Translations under genes and position numbers: made by a program | Assembly: GCA_020465985.1 (NCBI GenBank) | Contig: JAANYP010000732.1 | Coordinates: forward strand, 49,604-113,603 | DNA: 64,000 bases | Direction: 5' to 3' | From: Centrapalus pauciflorus | Taxonomy: Eukaryota; Streptophyta; Magnoliopsida; Asterales; Asteraceae | Notes under the pieces: model-generated | Databases searched by the model: none | Seen by the model: only the letters and a program-made list of their open reading frames with translations | What the model was told of the DNA's origin: nothing | In this document: piece by piece, positions 47,608-58,032 of the stretch | Layout of the letters: each line of letters starts with the position of its first letter | Numbering within the stretch: position 1 is the stretch's first letter

Positions 47608-50148
47608 TGTGAGATCCAAGAATTCTCAAAGGTCTCAAGTCAAGGCCCAGTAGCAACGCAATATCAATCATGAAACTAAGATAAAATTAACAGTTGCGGA
47701 ATAAAAGTTAATTACAATCAGAGACAAATTTTAAGTATAAGGCACAAACTTCTAGACTAAAACATCAAATCATCATAATATAAACTAGCCCAAACCCCAA
47801 AGCTCAATCATCAGCTAAGTACCAAGGTGTTGAAACAGGTTCTAACGTACTTCAAGCTCTTTCAAGTGCCGACCTAAGAACTAGGTCCAGCCAATCCTTT
47901 GCCCTTACCTGAAAAATAATGCAACAACGGGTAAGCTTATTTGCTTAGTGAGAATGTAGAATTTCACATTTAACATGCAATTATGAACGCGGAAGCACAT
48001 GCACTGCACTCGGCTCATGCACGGCTCAGCTCTATATGCACTGCACTAGGCTCATGCACAGCTCAATCTCGAAGGGTCATTGGCCAATTAATGCTCTTTT
48101 GATGCGCGACTTTGCTCAGCTCCCAGTTATAAAACTGTTGTTGCTCTTGAGACTTTTAGACAAATTCATAAGGAATGCTCGGATGATGATAAATCCATAC
48201 ACACGCATCATTAGTGGGGATCAGCCACGTACTGGGCTAGCTACCAGTAAAAGCTCTATATGGATATCATCGGAATGCTCAGCTCTAGCTACCCTCTGTG
48301 CTTTCATCACGTAAATCAGCACATCATAAGCCTAACATTAACCCAACACTGAGCAATAGTGATGGAGTTAAGCTTAACAATCAAATGACTCATCAATGAA
48401 AAAGATTCTGGAAGAATAAATGCTCAGCTCAACATATCATAGTAAATATACTATGATAATGTATCAATAAGCTCAAGATCAGAATGTCAAATAAATCAGA
48501 ATCATGCAACAAAAGTCTCAATTCACATAATATGCAGTTAAAGTGAAATCTACAACTCACAGTTACTGGTTATTTGTGCTCTGTTAGTTTCTGGCTCTGG
48601 CTCGGTTGCTCACAATCTGTAGTGGATTTGAACCACAATCTGACTTATGTCAGACTTTCAGATGCTCGTCATTCTGCTCGTTGCTCAATCTGTTATTAAT
48701 ATCATTTCTGATATTTATTAGCTCTTATATCATCTGAATAATAGATATTCAGTGTTCATTCAATTTAATAAGCTCAATGTTCGCTCGTTGATCTTTTAAA
48801 TTTCTATATCTCATAACTTGATCATTAATTTCATTAAGATCTTTCTTAGCTTTCATTTGCTCAATATAATTCTTAAGAAAGCATGTCTAATCATATCATA
48901 TACTTACTTGATGTTTATATGCTTATAAAGTTGCATTTTCGAAATCTAATCATATGTGATCATGCATATATATTCATATGTTTTCTAATTGATGATATTT
49001 CTTAAGTTTATAAATTTTGATTTTAATGATTAATCATTCATGTTTATATAAGGAAATCTGTTGTTATATTTTGAATCATAAAAACCACATCCGGATTTGG
49101 ATCTAGGTCATCCGAAATGGCATATCCGAAATTGATATTGGATCCGAATTAAGCACCATCCGAACTCGGGTCATCCGAGTTCGGACCACCTCATCCGAAA
49201 CATGTGCTTCATCCGAAGTGGTACAAGATCCGAACTGGGCATTTAATCCGAAATGGGTGCTTCATCCGAATTCGGGAATCATCCGAATTCGGATCCCGTA
49301 CTCATAATTTCCCAGAAATTGTTCTTCGTGTTCTATCTTATATACCTACGGATTTTTCATAAAAATTCCCAAAAGTCCATTTTATCAACATGCAACTTAG
49401 AATAATGTTATATTATCATTATTTGGTTGATTTTATACTATTTTCCTTATCATTAACATCATAATCTGATCAAGATCGTCCAAAATAAGCATTTTTTTGC
49501 CAAGAACACAATTTTATCAAAAAATACATTTCCTTGCTTATTTTGGACAATCAAACTCATGATTTCTGTTTCTATTACTTCAAATTACTTAATTACATGA
49601 TTTCAATTCATTTATTCTAACATGCAACACAAATTCATGTTAAAATTCTTAAGTTTTCGGTTTCTCACTAAAACCGAACCAATCTTATAAGATTTCGAAT
49701 TTAAACTAAAGATTACCTCAAATCTTTGTAGTTTCTTGTTGATTGTTGATATTTGTAACCCCTTCTTGCCTTAAATCTTCAATTTATGGAACCATTTATG
49801 AATTTTCTTGGTGGTTTCTTGTGGTAGCCGTAGATTAGAGAAAAAGAAGAGAGAGAGAGTGTGTAAATTTCTTGAATTGAGATAAATGGCATTTAAGCCA
49901 TAATTTTAGTTTATACATTAATTTTGATAAATACTCATTTAACCCACTTACACTTTGTATTTTACATTTTTCTTAATTTTTTTTATCTAATTTAATTACC
50001 TTAATAATTTATTAATTCATAATTTAAATATTCATATAATTTAATTAAATATTTCAATATTTAATTAAATTATAATTCAAATAATGTAATAAAATTACAT
50101 TATTGGTTCGATGATCAGATATTAAGTTGGGCTAAAAGTTGGGTTGTT

Positions 50149-50151
<3 letters not shown>
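47608..50151 (-). repeat. 5' LTR of the gag-only element
   Basis: Near-identical to 41614-44159, with the same array (49088-49300) and conserved blocks. Small differences include one AT repeat near 48964, one GA repeat near 49852 and about a dozen single-base changes. Confidence 0.9.

Positions 50152-50238
<87 letters not shown>
50152..50238. repeat. (AT)n microsatellite, insertion site of the gag-only element
   Basis: About 43 AT repeats right of the 5' LTR. The shorter AT run at 41599-41613 is the other side of the same target. Confidence 0.9.
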
Positions 50239-50240
<2 letters not shown>

Positions 50241-50382
50241 GGAAGTACCAAGTTTGAACGTTGGATGAATAATATTAATGGTTTAAAATTCAAGGATTTA
50301 AAAAATTAATCAAAAAATTGTCACATTGAATTTAAACCATTAATTTTATAGATCCTATGGTCAATATTGATACTTCTGGTAT
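50236..50382. mobile_element. Small foldback/MITE-like element in the hAT remnant
   Basis: Left end ATACCGGAAGTACCAAG is inverted at the right end (TTGATACTTCTGGTAT, 50367-50382), and TTAATGGTTTAAA near 50276 pairs with TTTAAACCATTAA near 50333. Total about 147 bp with no coding capacity. Family not recognised. Confidence 0.5.
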
Positions 50383-50770
50383 TTGTGGTATCAATTTGAA
50401 CCCAAACTATATATGTACTTAATATATTTAAAAATTTTAGGATTAATTTCTTTGACATAAATTATTTTATGTTTCTTTAACTTGATATTTTTGGATTGCA
50501 TAGTTAATTTTTGGCTATTTGAGATGCTTGACAGTTTTATGTTTGTAATTTGGTATTTGGTTGTTTATAGTTTGTTTTGCATATGGAATATTTGGTTTCT
50601 TTGGTTTATAAACCAAACCAAACCGAATTAAAATTTGGTTTATGGTTTAGTTTATGTAGCTCTGAATTTTGTTTGGTTTAGGATAAAAAAATTCAATCCG
50701 AGAAAACCAAACCGAAGAAACCAACGAACCCATAAACCAAACCAAACTGTTGATCACCCTTAATAAGAAA

Positions 50771-51184
50771 CATGACTTGAGAGTCTTGTGGTAGTTATGT
50801 GAGCCTAATGTGATCACATAGGTTGTCATTAAAACATTCTCATTGGGTGGGCTATGATATTGATGTCAAATAATCTTTCAAAAATTGTGATATTCTTCCT
50901 GCGAGTGTGTTGTGAAGTGTGCTTGACTCCGCTTATATGAATTTTCTTGTGACGATCCTGAGGTCCATTCCTCAAAGGGAGCTATGACTGAAGTTCCTAA
51001 TGATATAGTTCGACCGTTACATGTGGTTTATGATCGGGTTATATGCAATCGTATTTATAAAGCGTAAAAGGGTACTTTTGAAATAAAAATATGCTTTGGA
51101 ATGTAAAACTATTGATGAACTTTATTATGTAGGTAAGGAATCAACTCAAGCAAATACAAGCGAATTTGAGCTCAATCGGGGCCT
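50771..51184 (+). other. Gypsy-3 internal sequence, right piece, no gene
   Basis: Resumes after the hAT target duplication and ends where the Gypsy-2 LTR begins. No coding domain recognised. Confidence 0.45.
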
Positions 51185-53098
51185 TGTAACATCCCTAATT
51201 TGATTTACATATAATAAACAACTAAGACCCAAATTATGTATTGATGGATTGATATATCAATTAAATAAAATTCCACTTCATGAATTTAAAAATGATAAAA
51301 TAATGATGAAAAATCATCATTGTTGTTTTTTGAGCAACAATAATGATGAGGAACCATCACTGTTAAGATGATCACCTAACGATTTTAAAAATGATAATTA
51401 ATGATGAGAAATCATCATTATTGTTTTTTGAGCGACAATAATGATGAGAACCCGTCATGGTTGTTCAAACCAAATTTCAAAGTATGGATATTTAAAAGTT
51501 GAACACTGAATGGAAATAGTTAAGGAATAAAAAGGTTATAATGAGAAAGTATAAGTTGAAGGGGGTATTTTGAAAATATGGAAAAATTGAAACAATAAAA
51601 GGTGGTTGTGTGACCGTTCCCACCTCATCTTATCAAGAATTCAAGATCTCTCTCTTTCTCTCTCTCTAAACTCACGGTTCTCACCTTCAACAAATCAAAA
51701 ATACAAAATCGCTGGAATCAAAGGCTGAAATTCTGGATTTGGATTGCTAGGAAGGAACTATAACCACCGCAACCATAGGATTGGTACAAAAGTAAATTTC
51801 AAAAATGAAAGAATCTGCTAAGTATGAATTTCGGGTCTGATGTACAACCACACGAACTTCGGTCATATCCGAAGTTCGGGTCTAAGGAACTTCAGTATAT
51901 AATTTGAGTGAAAACTTTTTAAGTCAATAAACAAACTTCGGTTCACTGGACAACCGAACTTCAGGTCTAATGGGCACCCGAACTTCGGGTGATTTATCAG
52001 AAAACATAGGAAATTGAGAAAATTTTAAGGGCAAAACTTCAAGCCATCTAAAGTTCGAGTCCAACCGAACTTCGGGTGTGACTGACCCTCGGGCCCAAGC
52101 GAACTCGGGTCTATTGAAATGAAATGATAAGTTAAGTTTTATGGATCATTTTGAAAAGTACAAATACTGATACACACGTATACCATGATATAACAAGACC
52201 CTAGTGGTGTATTTGTGCACATATTGATAAAAATAAAAAGTAAGCGGTGAAAGTCCGGTTCGGAAAAGAAAGACATAACTGATTGTGTAAGACCTTCTGG
52301 TATCATTCCAGGGAATCCTTGCTAAGTAAAACCAATGTGAGTGATAGATTATCATACAAACATTTAGTGTCTTTGCATTCATATACTTATTGGCATGTTC
52401 TTGTTGCTCATAAAATATCATTTGGCACTCTGATAAGATTTATTATTATTGATACACACTCGTACTTGACATGTTATTAACATGAAGCCTGCATTCATTT
52501 GAAAGTGCATCATGTAGTACACTGTCGGGGACTGATCATCCCATATACTCATATCATCCCTTATACTCATTCCATCTTGGTTGTACATCCCCGATCGATG
52601 ATTGAACTGCCATGGACACTTATGTCTCGAAATCCATGATTCCTAACATGATGAAAACATGTTATCCGTGCCCTCCGCACGAAGGGGCATATATTGCTCG
52701 TATTCACATTTTGTTTGTAAAGAAATATTTTTTGATTGTTTAATCTATTAACTCACCAAGCTTATAGCTTACCATTGAATTTGAATGTTTTCAGGCAAAT
52801 GTAAAGATATCGTTGGGACTTCTTCTCTGGTTATCATCTAGCCTTCCGGTGATCCATAGAAGTTATTTGGTAAATTTGAAAAGAATGTAGGTTTGGGATT
52901 GGGTACTGGTGATGTTGTAATAAACAATGATGTTGTAATAGTTAGATCATGACCCTGTTGACTTATAAATATTCTGTGCTTTAGTGATGATGTAAATACA
53001 CACTTGTCCTATGTTCGAAACAATATATATATTTTAAATATTGGGTTTGCATGTTGATCTTGGAAGGTTAAATTTTGTTTACAATGGACGATGTTTCA
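51185..53098 (+). repeat. Gypsy-2 5' LTR (about 1.9 kb)
   Basis: TGTAACATCCC to GATGTTTCA. It holds an inverted ATAATGATGAGAA/(G)AGCAACAATAATG region (51290-51450), a CCCGAACTTCGGGT array (51830-52110), the GGGGA hairpin (52524-52596), and CTCACCAAGC...TTTTCAGGCAAATG (52753-52800) 300 bp before its end. The same blocks occur in the same order in the Gypsy-1 LTR on the other strand. Confidence 0.8.
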
Positions 53099-53100
53099 GT

Positions 53101-53112
53101 TTGGTATCAGAG
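53101..53112 (+). promoter_or_regulatory. Gypsy-2 primer-binding site
   Basis: TTGGTATCAGAG, initiator-Met type, 2 bp after the LTR. Confidence 0.85.
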
Positions 53113-53303
53113 CATTAGTTTGAGGTCTCAAGTGTCTGTGAGGACTTGGACTCAAACTCAGGTTATGATATAAGAATGGACTCCTTGGAAAGGATCTGAA
53201 CTAAGATAGGATTGATAAGAACAACGGGAAAGGATAAAGGGTAACTGTGAATAAATAGGACTAAGGATAAATATTCTAAATATTATGTGTTATGTTTCAG
53301 AAC

Positions 53304-53331
53304 ATGTCTGGAGATGATATGACTCCTCAAC
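53304..53331 (+). pseudogene. Gypsy-2 gag, first nine codons, cut by Copia-E
   Basis: MSGDDMTPQ matches MSEDDMTQQ of Gypsy-1 and the second start of the intact gag (MSGEGGPSGGMTPEQ). The Copia-E LTR begins at 53332. The rest of the element would lie beyond Copia-E and the CACTA element, outside the window. Confidence 0.8.
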
Positions 53332-53899
53332 TGTTGGTACACCCAGTGTGATGACAGCAGTCTAGTTTTGTAATAAATAGTCTTTCGTAATAGATAGGGC
53401 CTTATTAATTCAAGTCATGATTATATGTTCATGTTTATGTCTTAAGTTCATGATTGTGTATTGTGTTCATGTTTACATGTTAAGTTCATGATTGCTAGAT
53501 AAGTTCATGAGACATGAACTTGTGAGGATAAGTTCATGAGGCATGAACTACTGAGGATAAGTTCATGAGGCATGAACTTATGAGGATGAGTTCATGAGGT
53601 ATGAACTTAGGAAGATAAGTTCATGGGATACGAACTTATGCCTTATAAGTTCGTATGAAATTAGCCCTGATAAGTTCATACGAACTTATCTGCATGGGCT
53701 TGAACCATTAACTTCGTGGGCTTGGGCCATGCACGAACTTAAGGGTTATATCATGGACTTATTAGTTCGGCTAGCATCGGGTTTTGCTCCTTGTTCCCAT
53801 GTGTGTGTGTTCGTGAGCGATCCGTTAGCGTTAAACGAGGATTCCACACTTGTTTGACGTCGTCACGACATGATAGATCTGATAGGGGAGGACCTTACA
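53332..53899 (+). repeat. Copia-E 5' LTR (568 bp) with hairpin repeats
   Basis: TGTTGGTACACCC to GACCTTACA. At about 53500-53640 there are four units, period near 31 bp, of AAGTTCATGAGGCATGAACTT type. Each unit is an inverted repeat AAGTTCATG/CATGAACTT. Variants AAGTTCGTA and ATACGAACTT continue to 53690. Confidence 0.85.
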
Positions 53900-53901
53900 A
53901 G

Positions 53902-53913
53902 TGGTATCAGAGC
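53902..53913 (+). promoter_or_regulatory. Copia-E primer-binding site
   Basis: TGGTATCAGAGC, initiator-Met type, two bases after the LTR. Confidence 0.9.
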
Positions 53914-54453
53914 TTTTCTTGAGTGTTTTTCGTGTTCGTCGTGTTTCATTGAACAGTCAAAGGTTTCTTGGCGTTTTTCCAGATAATTCACGTTCTGATA
54001 TGTTCTTATAGCCTATAATCATCTTAGTTCATATATTTAGTGGAATTCATTGTTTTTAGCCTTAAAAACATTGAATTAATCTAAATTTTTGAAAAATTAG
54101 AGTTTTAGGCTCCGTCACAAACTTGCGGCACACGAACTTAGTGGCATTTTAGGGCATCACGAACTTGTCAATGATAGGCTCATCCACGAACTTGCGGCTC
54201 ACGGACTTGTCTGTTTTTAGGGTTCTACGAACTTAGCTCTAAGTTCGTAAGAACTTAAACCTTGGACTTGTCAGAAACGAAGTTGGGATTCATGAACTTG
54301 TGGTCTCACGAACTTAATCTCAAACGAACTTACTTTTGTAAAACGAATTTAGTTGTAACTTCGCACGAACTTATCACAAGTCCGTACGAACATACTTAAA
54401 ATTTATTTTAAAAATTTATTCAAATTAAGTTTGTGAAACAAAAGTCTTCGAGA
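53914..54453 (+). other. Copia-E leader with CACGAACTT motifs, no gene
   Basis: No coding frame. From 54115 to 54395 about 15 copies of (A/C)ACGAACTT(A/G) or the inverted AAGTTCGT occur, 10-30 bp apart. Confidence 0.6.
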
Positions 54454-55711
54454 ATGTCTAGTTTACATAGATTCATGGAAATGGATCAGGAGGTGGGTAA
54501 ATCGAACTCCCCACCAAAGCTTATGAGGATTGAAGATTACTACTGGTGGAAGGATAGATTTGCAGACTTCACAAGGTATAATGACATGCGTATGTGTACG
54601 TTCCTCCTACTCAGGAAATCGAAGGCCGGATGAAATTTCGATCCTACCAACAAATGAAGGATGAGGATAAGAAAATTTATGAGGCAGAGAATCGAGCCCT
54701 ATGTTCCATCAAGATGTCATTACCTCTGGAAATTCTACATACCTTCAAACCTCACCGATCCTCAAAAGTACTCTGGGAGGCATTGGAGAAAAGGTATTAG
54801 GGAAATCCTTAAGTGAGGAAGGGGAGAACAGATCTGTTAAAACAACAGTTTGCGATTTTCAAGAGTTTGAAGAATGAGAGTTTAGATGAAGTGATAATTC
54901 TATTTTATCATCTCTTGACTGAACTAGATAATCACCAATTTGAGTATCAAGAATCTGAGAAAGTGGATAAGTTTCTGGATGCTTTACCGTCTAAGTGGGA
55001 GATGTACACCACTTTATTGAAGCATGATCAAGAGAAGTTGGACACTTTGTCTCTTGAAGAAAGTTACCGGGATGCTACGAGCTCATAACTTCAAGTGACA
55101 GAAGAAGGAGATGGAATATGATCAGGTACAAGATCCTGATATGTACTTCGGTAAATCTAAGTCATCAACTTCTAGTGTATCTAAGTCTGGAGCTACAACA
55201 TTTTATTCTGGAGAACAAGAGGGCATACCAGTAGAAGCAGAAGAATCAAATGGTAGGGCCTTTCTGGGTTTCTCAAAGCCAGATGAACAACCACAGAGTT
55301 ATCCTTCAGGATCATCATCTTAGGGATACACAAAAATGTCAATGAGTGCTAAAACTGCAGAGGAGAAACTCAGGCTTCTAGCATCATATGTACCAGCTTA
55401 AGGGAACTGTATTCAAGGGAAGATCAATGATCTAGCACTATGGGAGGAAGACTATGATCAGGTTGATCCCGATGATTTTGAACAGATGGACCTACAATGA
55501 CTACTGGCCATGGTCACATAGAGGGTCAAGAGGTTCATGAAAAGAACAGGAAGGAATCTAAGTGTGAACAATGTAGGATTCGATAAATCGAAGGTCAAGT
55601 GCTATAATTGTTCGGGGTTAGGACACTTTGTGAGAGAGTGTCAAAGACTCAAGATGGATAATTATCAAAACTCGGGACGTCAGACAGCTACCGGTTCAGG
55701 GAATCAAGCGT
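54454..55711 (+). pseudogene. Copia-E gag
   Basis: ATG at 54454 (MSSLHRFMEMDQEVGKSN). Copia gag blocks: EDYYWWKDRFADF, frameshift near 54600, VLWEALEKRY, LLKQQFAIFKSLKNESLDE, LPSKWEMYTTLLKHD, LDTLSLEESY; then CYNCSGLGHFVREC (zinc knuckle, about 55600-55641). Stops near 54799, 55087, 55322, 55398, 55497, 55518 and 55710 interrupt it. Similar in domain order to Copia-D gag. Confidence 0.8.
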
Positions 55712-57228
55712 AAGTGGCTGGGTTACTGACAAACGTATCCTCTAACAAACAGTTAGATGGTACATATGATTGGAATTCACATCCTGAGATATACACTAGA
55801 GCGTTCATGGCTGAAGTCACATAAGTGGATAATGGAGAAGAAGAAGTGGGAAAGGAGGACACCCAGCAGTCCGACTCAAATCCATTGGAACTGGAAGAAG
55901 CTGAGAAGCATACTACATTAGAGTTTGCAGCTCAGATGGCCAATGTCGAATCAGACAAGAAAAAGGTAATCCTTAATTTCTCTACTTTACATGATTTATG
56001 TGTTTTATGTACTACTTTGAATGATAAATTGAATATAGTACTAGAGACACATACTTCAACGACTGCTTAAATACAATCTCTAAAATCTGATAATGCGAGT
56101 CTATTAGACATTAAGGAAGATCATAAGGCTAAGATGAAAGTTGATGCTCAGGATATGATAGTTCTAAAAGGCAAATTAAGTGAACAATCTGTCAGGAATG
56201 AACTAATTTATGAGCATATAGAGTCACTAACCAAAGAGATCTCCCTGAAAGATAAAGAATTAGTAGACGCTAGGGTTAGGGTGGCTGAGGCGAATAGCAT
56301 GATTGAAAAGTTTAGAATTCGTCCTTGACCTTAGGCAAAGTCATAGATTCCCAGAGACAGTCCCAGAAGCCGACTGGTCTAGGTTATCAAGATGTGCCTC
56401 CACCCTTTAATAGCAACTATGTACCTACTCCTCAGGATGAGACTATGGAATCAGTTAAATCAGAGGAAGTTAAGGTAAATGAGCCAGCTATAGTGTCAAC
56501 ACCCAATCCTCAGGTTAATAAATCAATACACTTTGTGGAGTCTAGTAGTATGCCAAAACTAGATAAAGCTAAAACTGTAATTAATAAGAAATAAGAGGAG
56601 AAGGGCAAGGAAGTTGATATGAACAATCAGGATACTAGTGAGACACCTAAGACAAAAGGTGCTTATAAGAAATCTATTAATAAGATGTCTTGCTTTTAAG
56701 TGTCACGAAAAAGGTCATGTTGCATCAGGTTGTCCTTATAAGAAACTTGAGTTTACACTAAATAAAGGGAAACAAGAACAACAAACCGTAAAAACAATGC
56801 CTAGTGATATTAGCAAGTGAAGTTCTCAAAATTCAGAGAAAAACTCAAGTATGATCTCACGTTTTGGTAATTCTGCGAATAGATTCCCAAGTCAATCAAG
56901 GTTTGGCCCCCAAGTTGTCCTTAGGAGTCATACACCAAAGAGGAGTCACACTCCAGTTAGGTCTCACACTCCTAATAGACATCAGACACTAGGTAGAACC
57001 CAAATTTATCATAATGAAATGTACTATAACATAAATTATTTTAGGGCTGAACAACAAAGACCAAACCAAAGGCCAAGAGTAGATATAAATCACTCAAATC
57101 CACAACCTGTTCCTGAACAAAAACCCAAGTCACCTGAAAGGAGAGATGGGTATTTGAAGGAATTCACGTTTGTGAATGAGAATGGTATTACCAAGTCAGT
57201 CATGGCTTGGGTTCCCCGTGATAAATGA
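55712..57228 (+). pseudogene. Copia-E gag-pol linker with second zinc knuckle
   Basis: Acidic stretch (EEEVGKEDTQQ), coiled-coil-like segment (56134-56328), Pro-rich stretch, then a zinc knuckle CFKCHEKGHVASGC at 56690-56732 broken by one extra T in CTTTTAAG. A basic segment with tandem RSHTPKRSHTPVRSHTP follows (56925-56980). The frame ends at 57226-57228. Confidence 0.6.
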
Positions 57229-57249
57229 TTTGTTTTGTTTCATGTGCAG

Positions 57250-58032
57250 GAGTCAGCTACCGGTCTAAACAACAAATGGTTTGTGGATAGTGGTTGCTCT
57301 CGACACATGACAGGGGAAAGAAGTGTACTGACAGACTTCAAAAGGTGATATAAAGGATTTGTCTCATTTGCTTGGAATAAAGGAGGTGGTATCACTAGAT
57401 TAGGAACATTCACTAATGGGAAAATCACTCTCGAGCAGGTCTACTATGTAGATAAGCTTGATCACAATCTCATTAGTGTCTCTCAAATCTATGATAGACA
57501 TCATTCAATACTCTTAACTGAAAAGGAAGCGCTAGTGCTAAAGCCTGGATTTAAGATTCCTGAAGAATGAATAATGATGAGGCCTCCAAGGAAGAATGAT
57601 ATGTGTATGATGGACATGTCCATAGCAGAATGTTCGATGGGGTCTACATTTTTGCTATCCAAGGCTTCAGAGTCAGAATCTTTGTTGTGGCACAGACGAA
57701 TGGCTCACTTACACTTAAGGAAGACGAATTACATCACTAAAAATGGGCTTGTGCAAGGTGTTCCAATGAAGAGCTTCCAATTTGAAGACAAGTGTGTGCC
57801 TTGCAAAAAAGGGAAACAACACAAGAAGGCACAGAAATCAAAGACTCAAAACTCTATCTCCTCCACCTTTGATCTGCTGCATATGGATCTTTTTGGTCCA
57901 ATCAACAAATGGAGTATAGGTGGGAGTTGGTATTGTTTAGTTATTACTAATGATTACTCACATTTTTCTTAGGTTTTCTTTTTAGGTACAAAGGACGAAA
58001 TAGCAGGCACGCTGATTGGGTTCTTAGACCAA
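57250..58032 (+). pseudogene. Copia-E protease and integrase N-terminus
   Basis: WFVDSGCSRHMTGE at 57277 on holds the intact Asp-Ser-Gly protease active site, which is missing in Copia-D. Then GHN-like HNLISVSQIYD, LLWHRRMAHLHLRKTNYI and CVPCKKGKQ (integrase zinc site), LLHMDLFGPI (first catalytic Asp), VITNDYSHFS, a stop at 57970-57972, and TKDEIAGTLIGFLDQ before the CACTA-like end at 58033. Stops also near 57345 and 57568. Confidence 0.85.

Larger units (their letters stand above)
41614..50151 (-). mobile_element. Gag-only (TR-GAG type) gypsy element with 2.5-kb LTRs
   Basis: Two near-identical LTRs (41614-44159 and 47608-50151) flank only 3.4 kb. On the minus strand this runs from a primer site (47604-47593) through gag (47433-46162) to 2 kb without any recognisable protease, RT, RNase H or integrase. 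The element lies in an AT run with ATATA on both sides, consistent with a 5-bp TSD, though low complexity weakens that. By eye the LTRs differ at about 15-18 positions (under 1 percent), so this is the youngest insertion with two LTRs here. It must have used proteins from a partner element. Confidence 0.85.
24716..50770. mobile_element. Small hAT-like DNA transposon split by 25 kb of nested insertions
   Basis: Left end TAGGGGTGGGTAATTATTGG at 24724; right end GATCACCCTTA at 50752-50762. The ends are inverted (AGGGGTG against CACCCTT) and flanked by an identical 8-bp duplication ATAAGAAA at 24716-24723 and 50763-50770, the TSD length of hAT elements. Both ends carry AAACCAAACC-rich subterminal sequence in inverted orientation. 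Without Copia-D, the gag-only element and the AT run, about 0.7 kb remain, with no transposase. It is therefore non-autonomous. Confidence 0.75.
53332..58032 (+). mobile_element. Copia-E: 5' part of a Ty1/copia element
   Basis: 5' LTR, PBS, leader with CACGAACTT motifs, gag, acidic/coiled-coil segment, second zinc knuckle, protease and start of integrase, broken at 58033 by the CACTA-like element. LTR start TGTTGGTACACCCAGTG and end GACCTTACA are related to the Copia-A/B LTR, so it likely belongs to the same SIRE/Maximus-type group. Confidence 0.85.

Noticed and set aside
53594..53857. 87-codon ORF
   Set aside because: Entirely within the Copia-E LTR and made up partly of its hairpin repeats.
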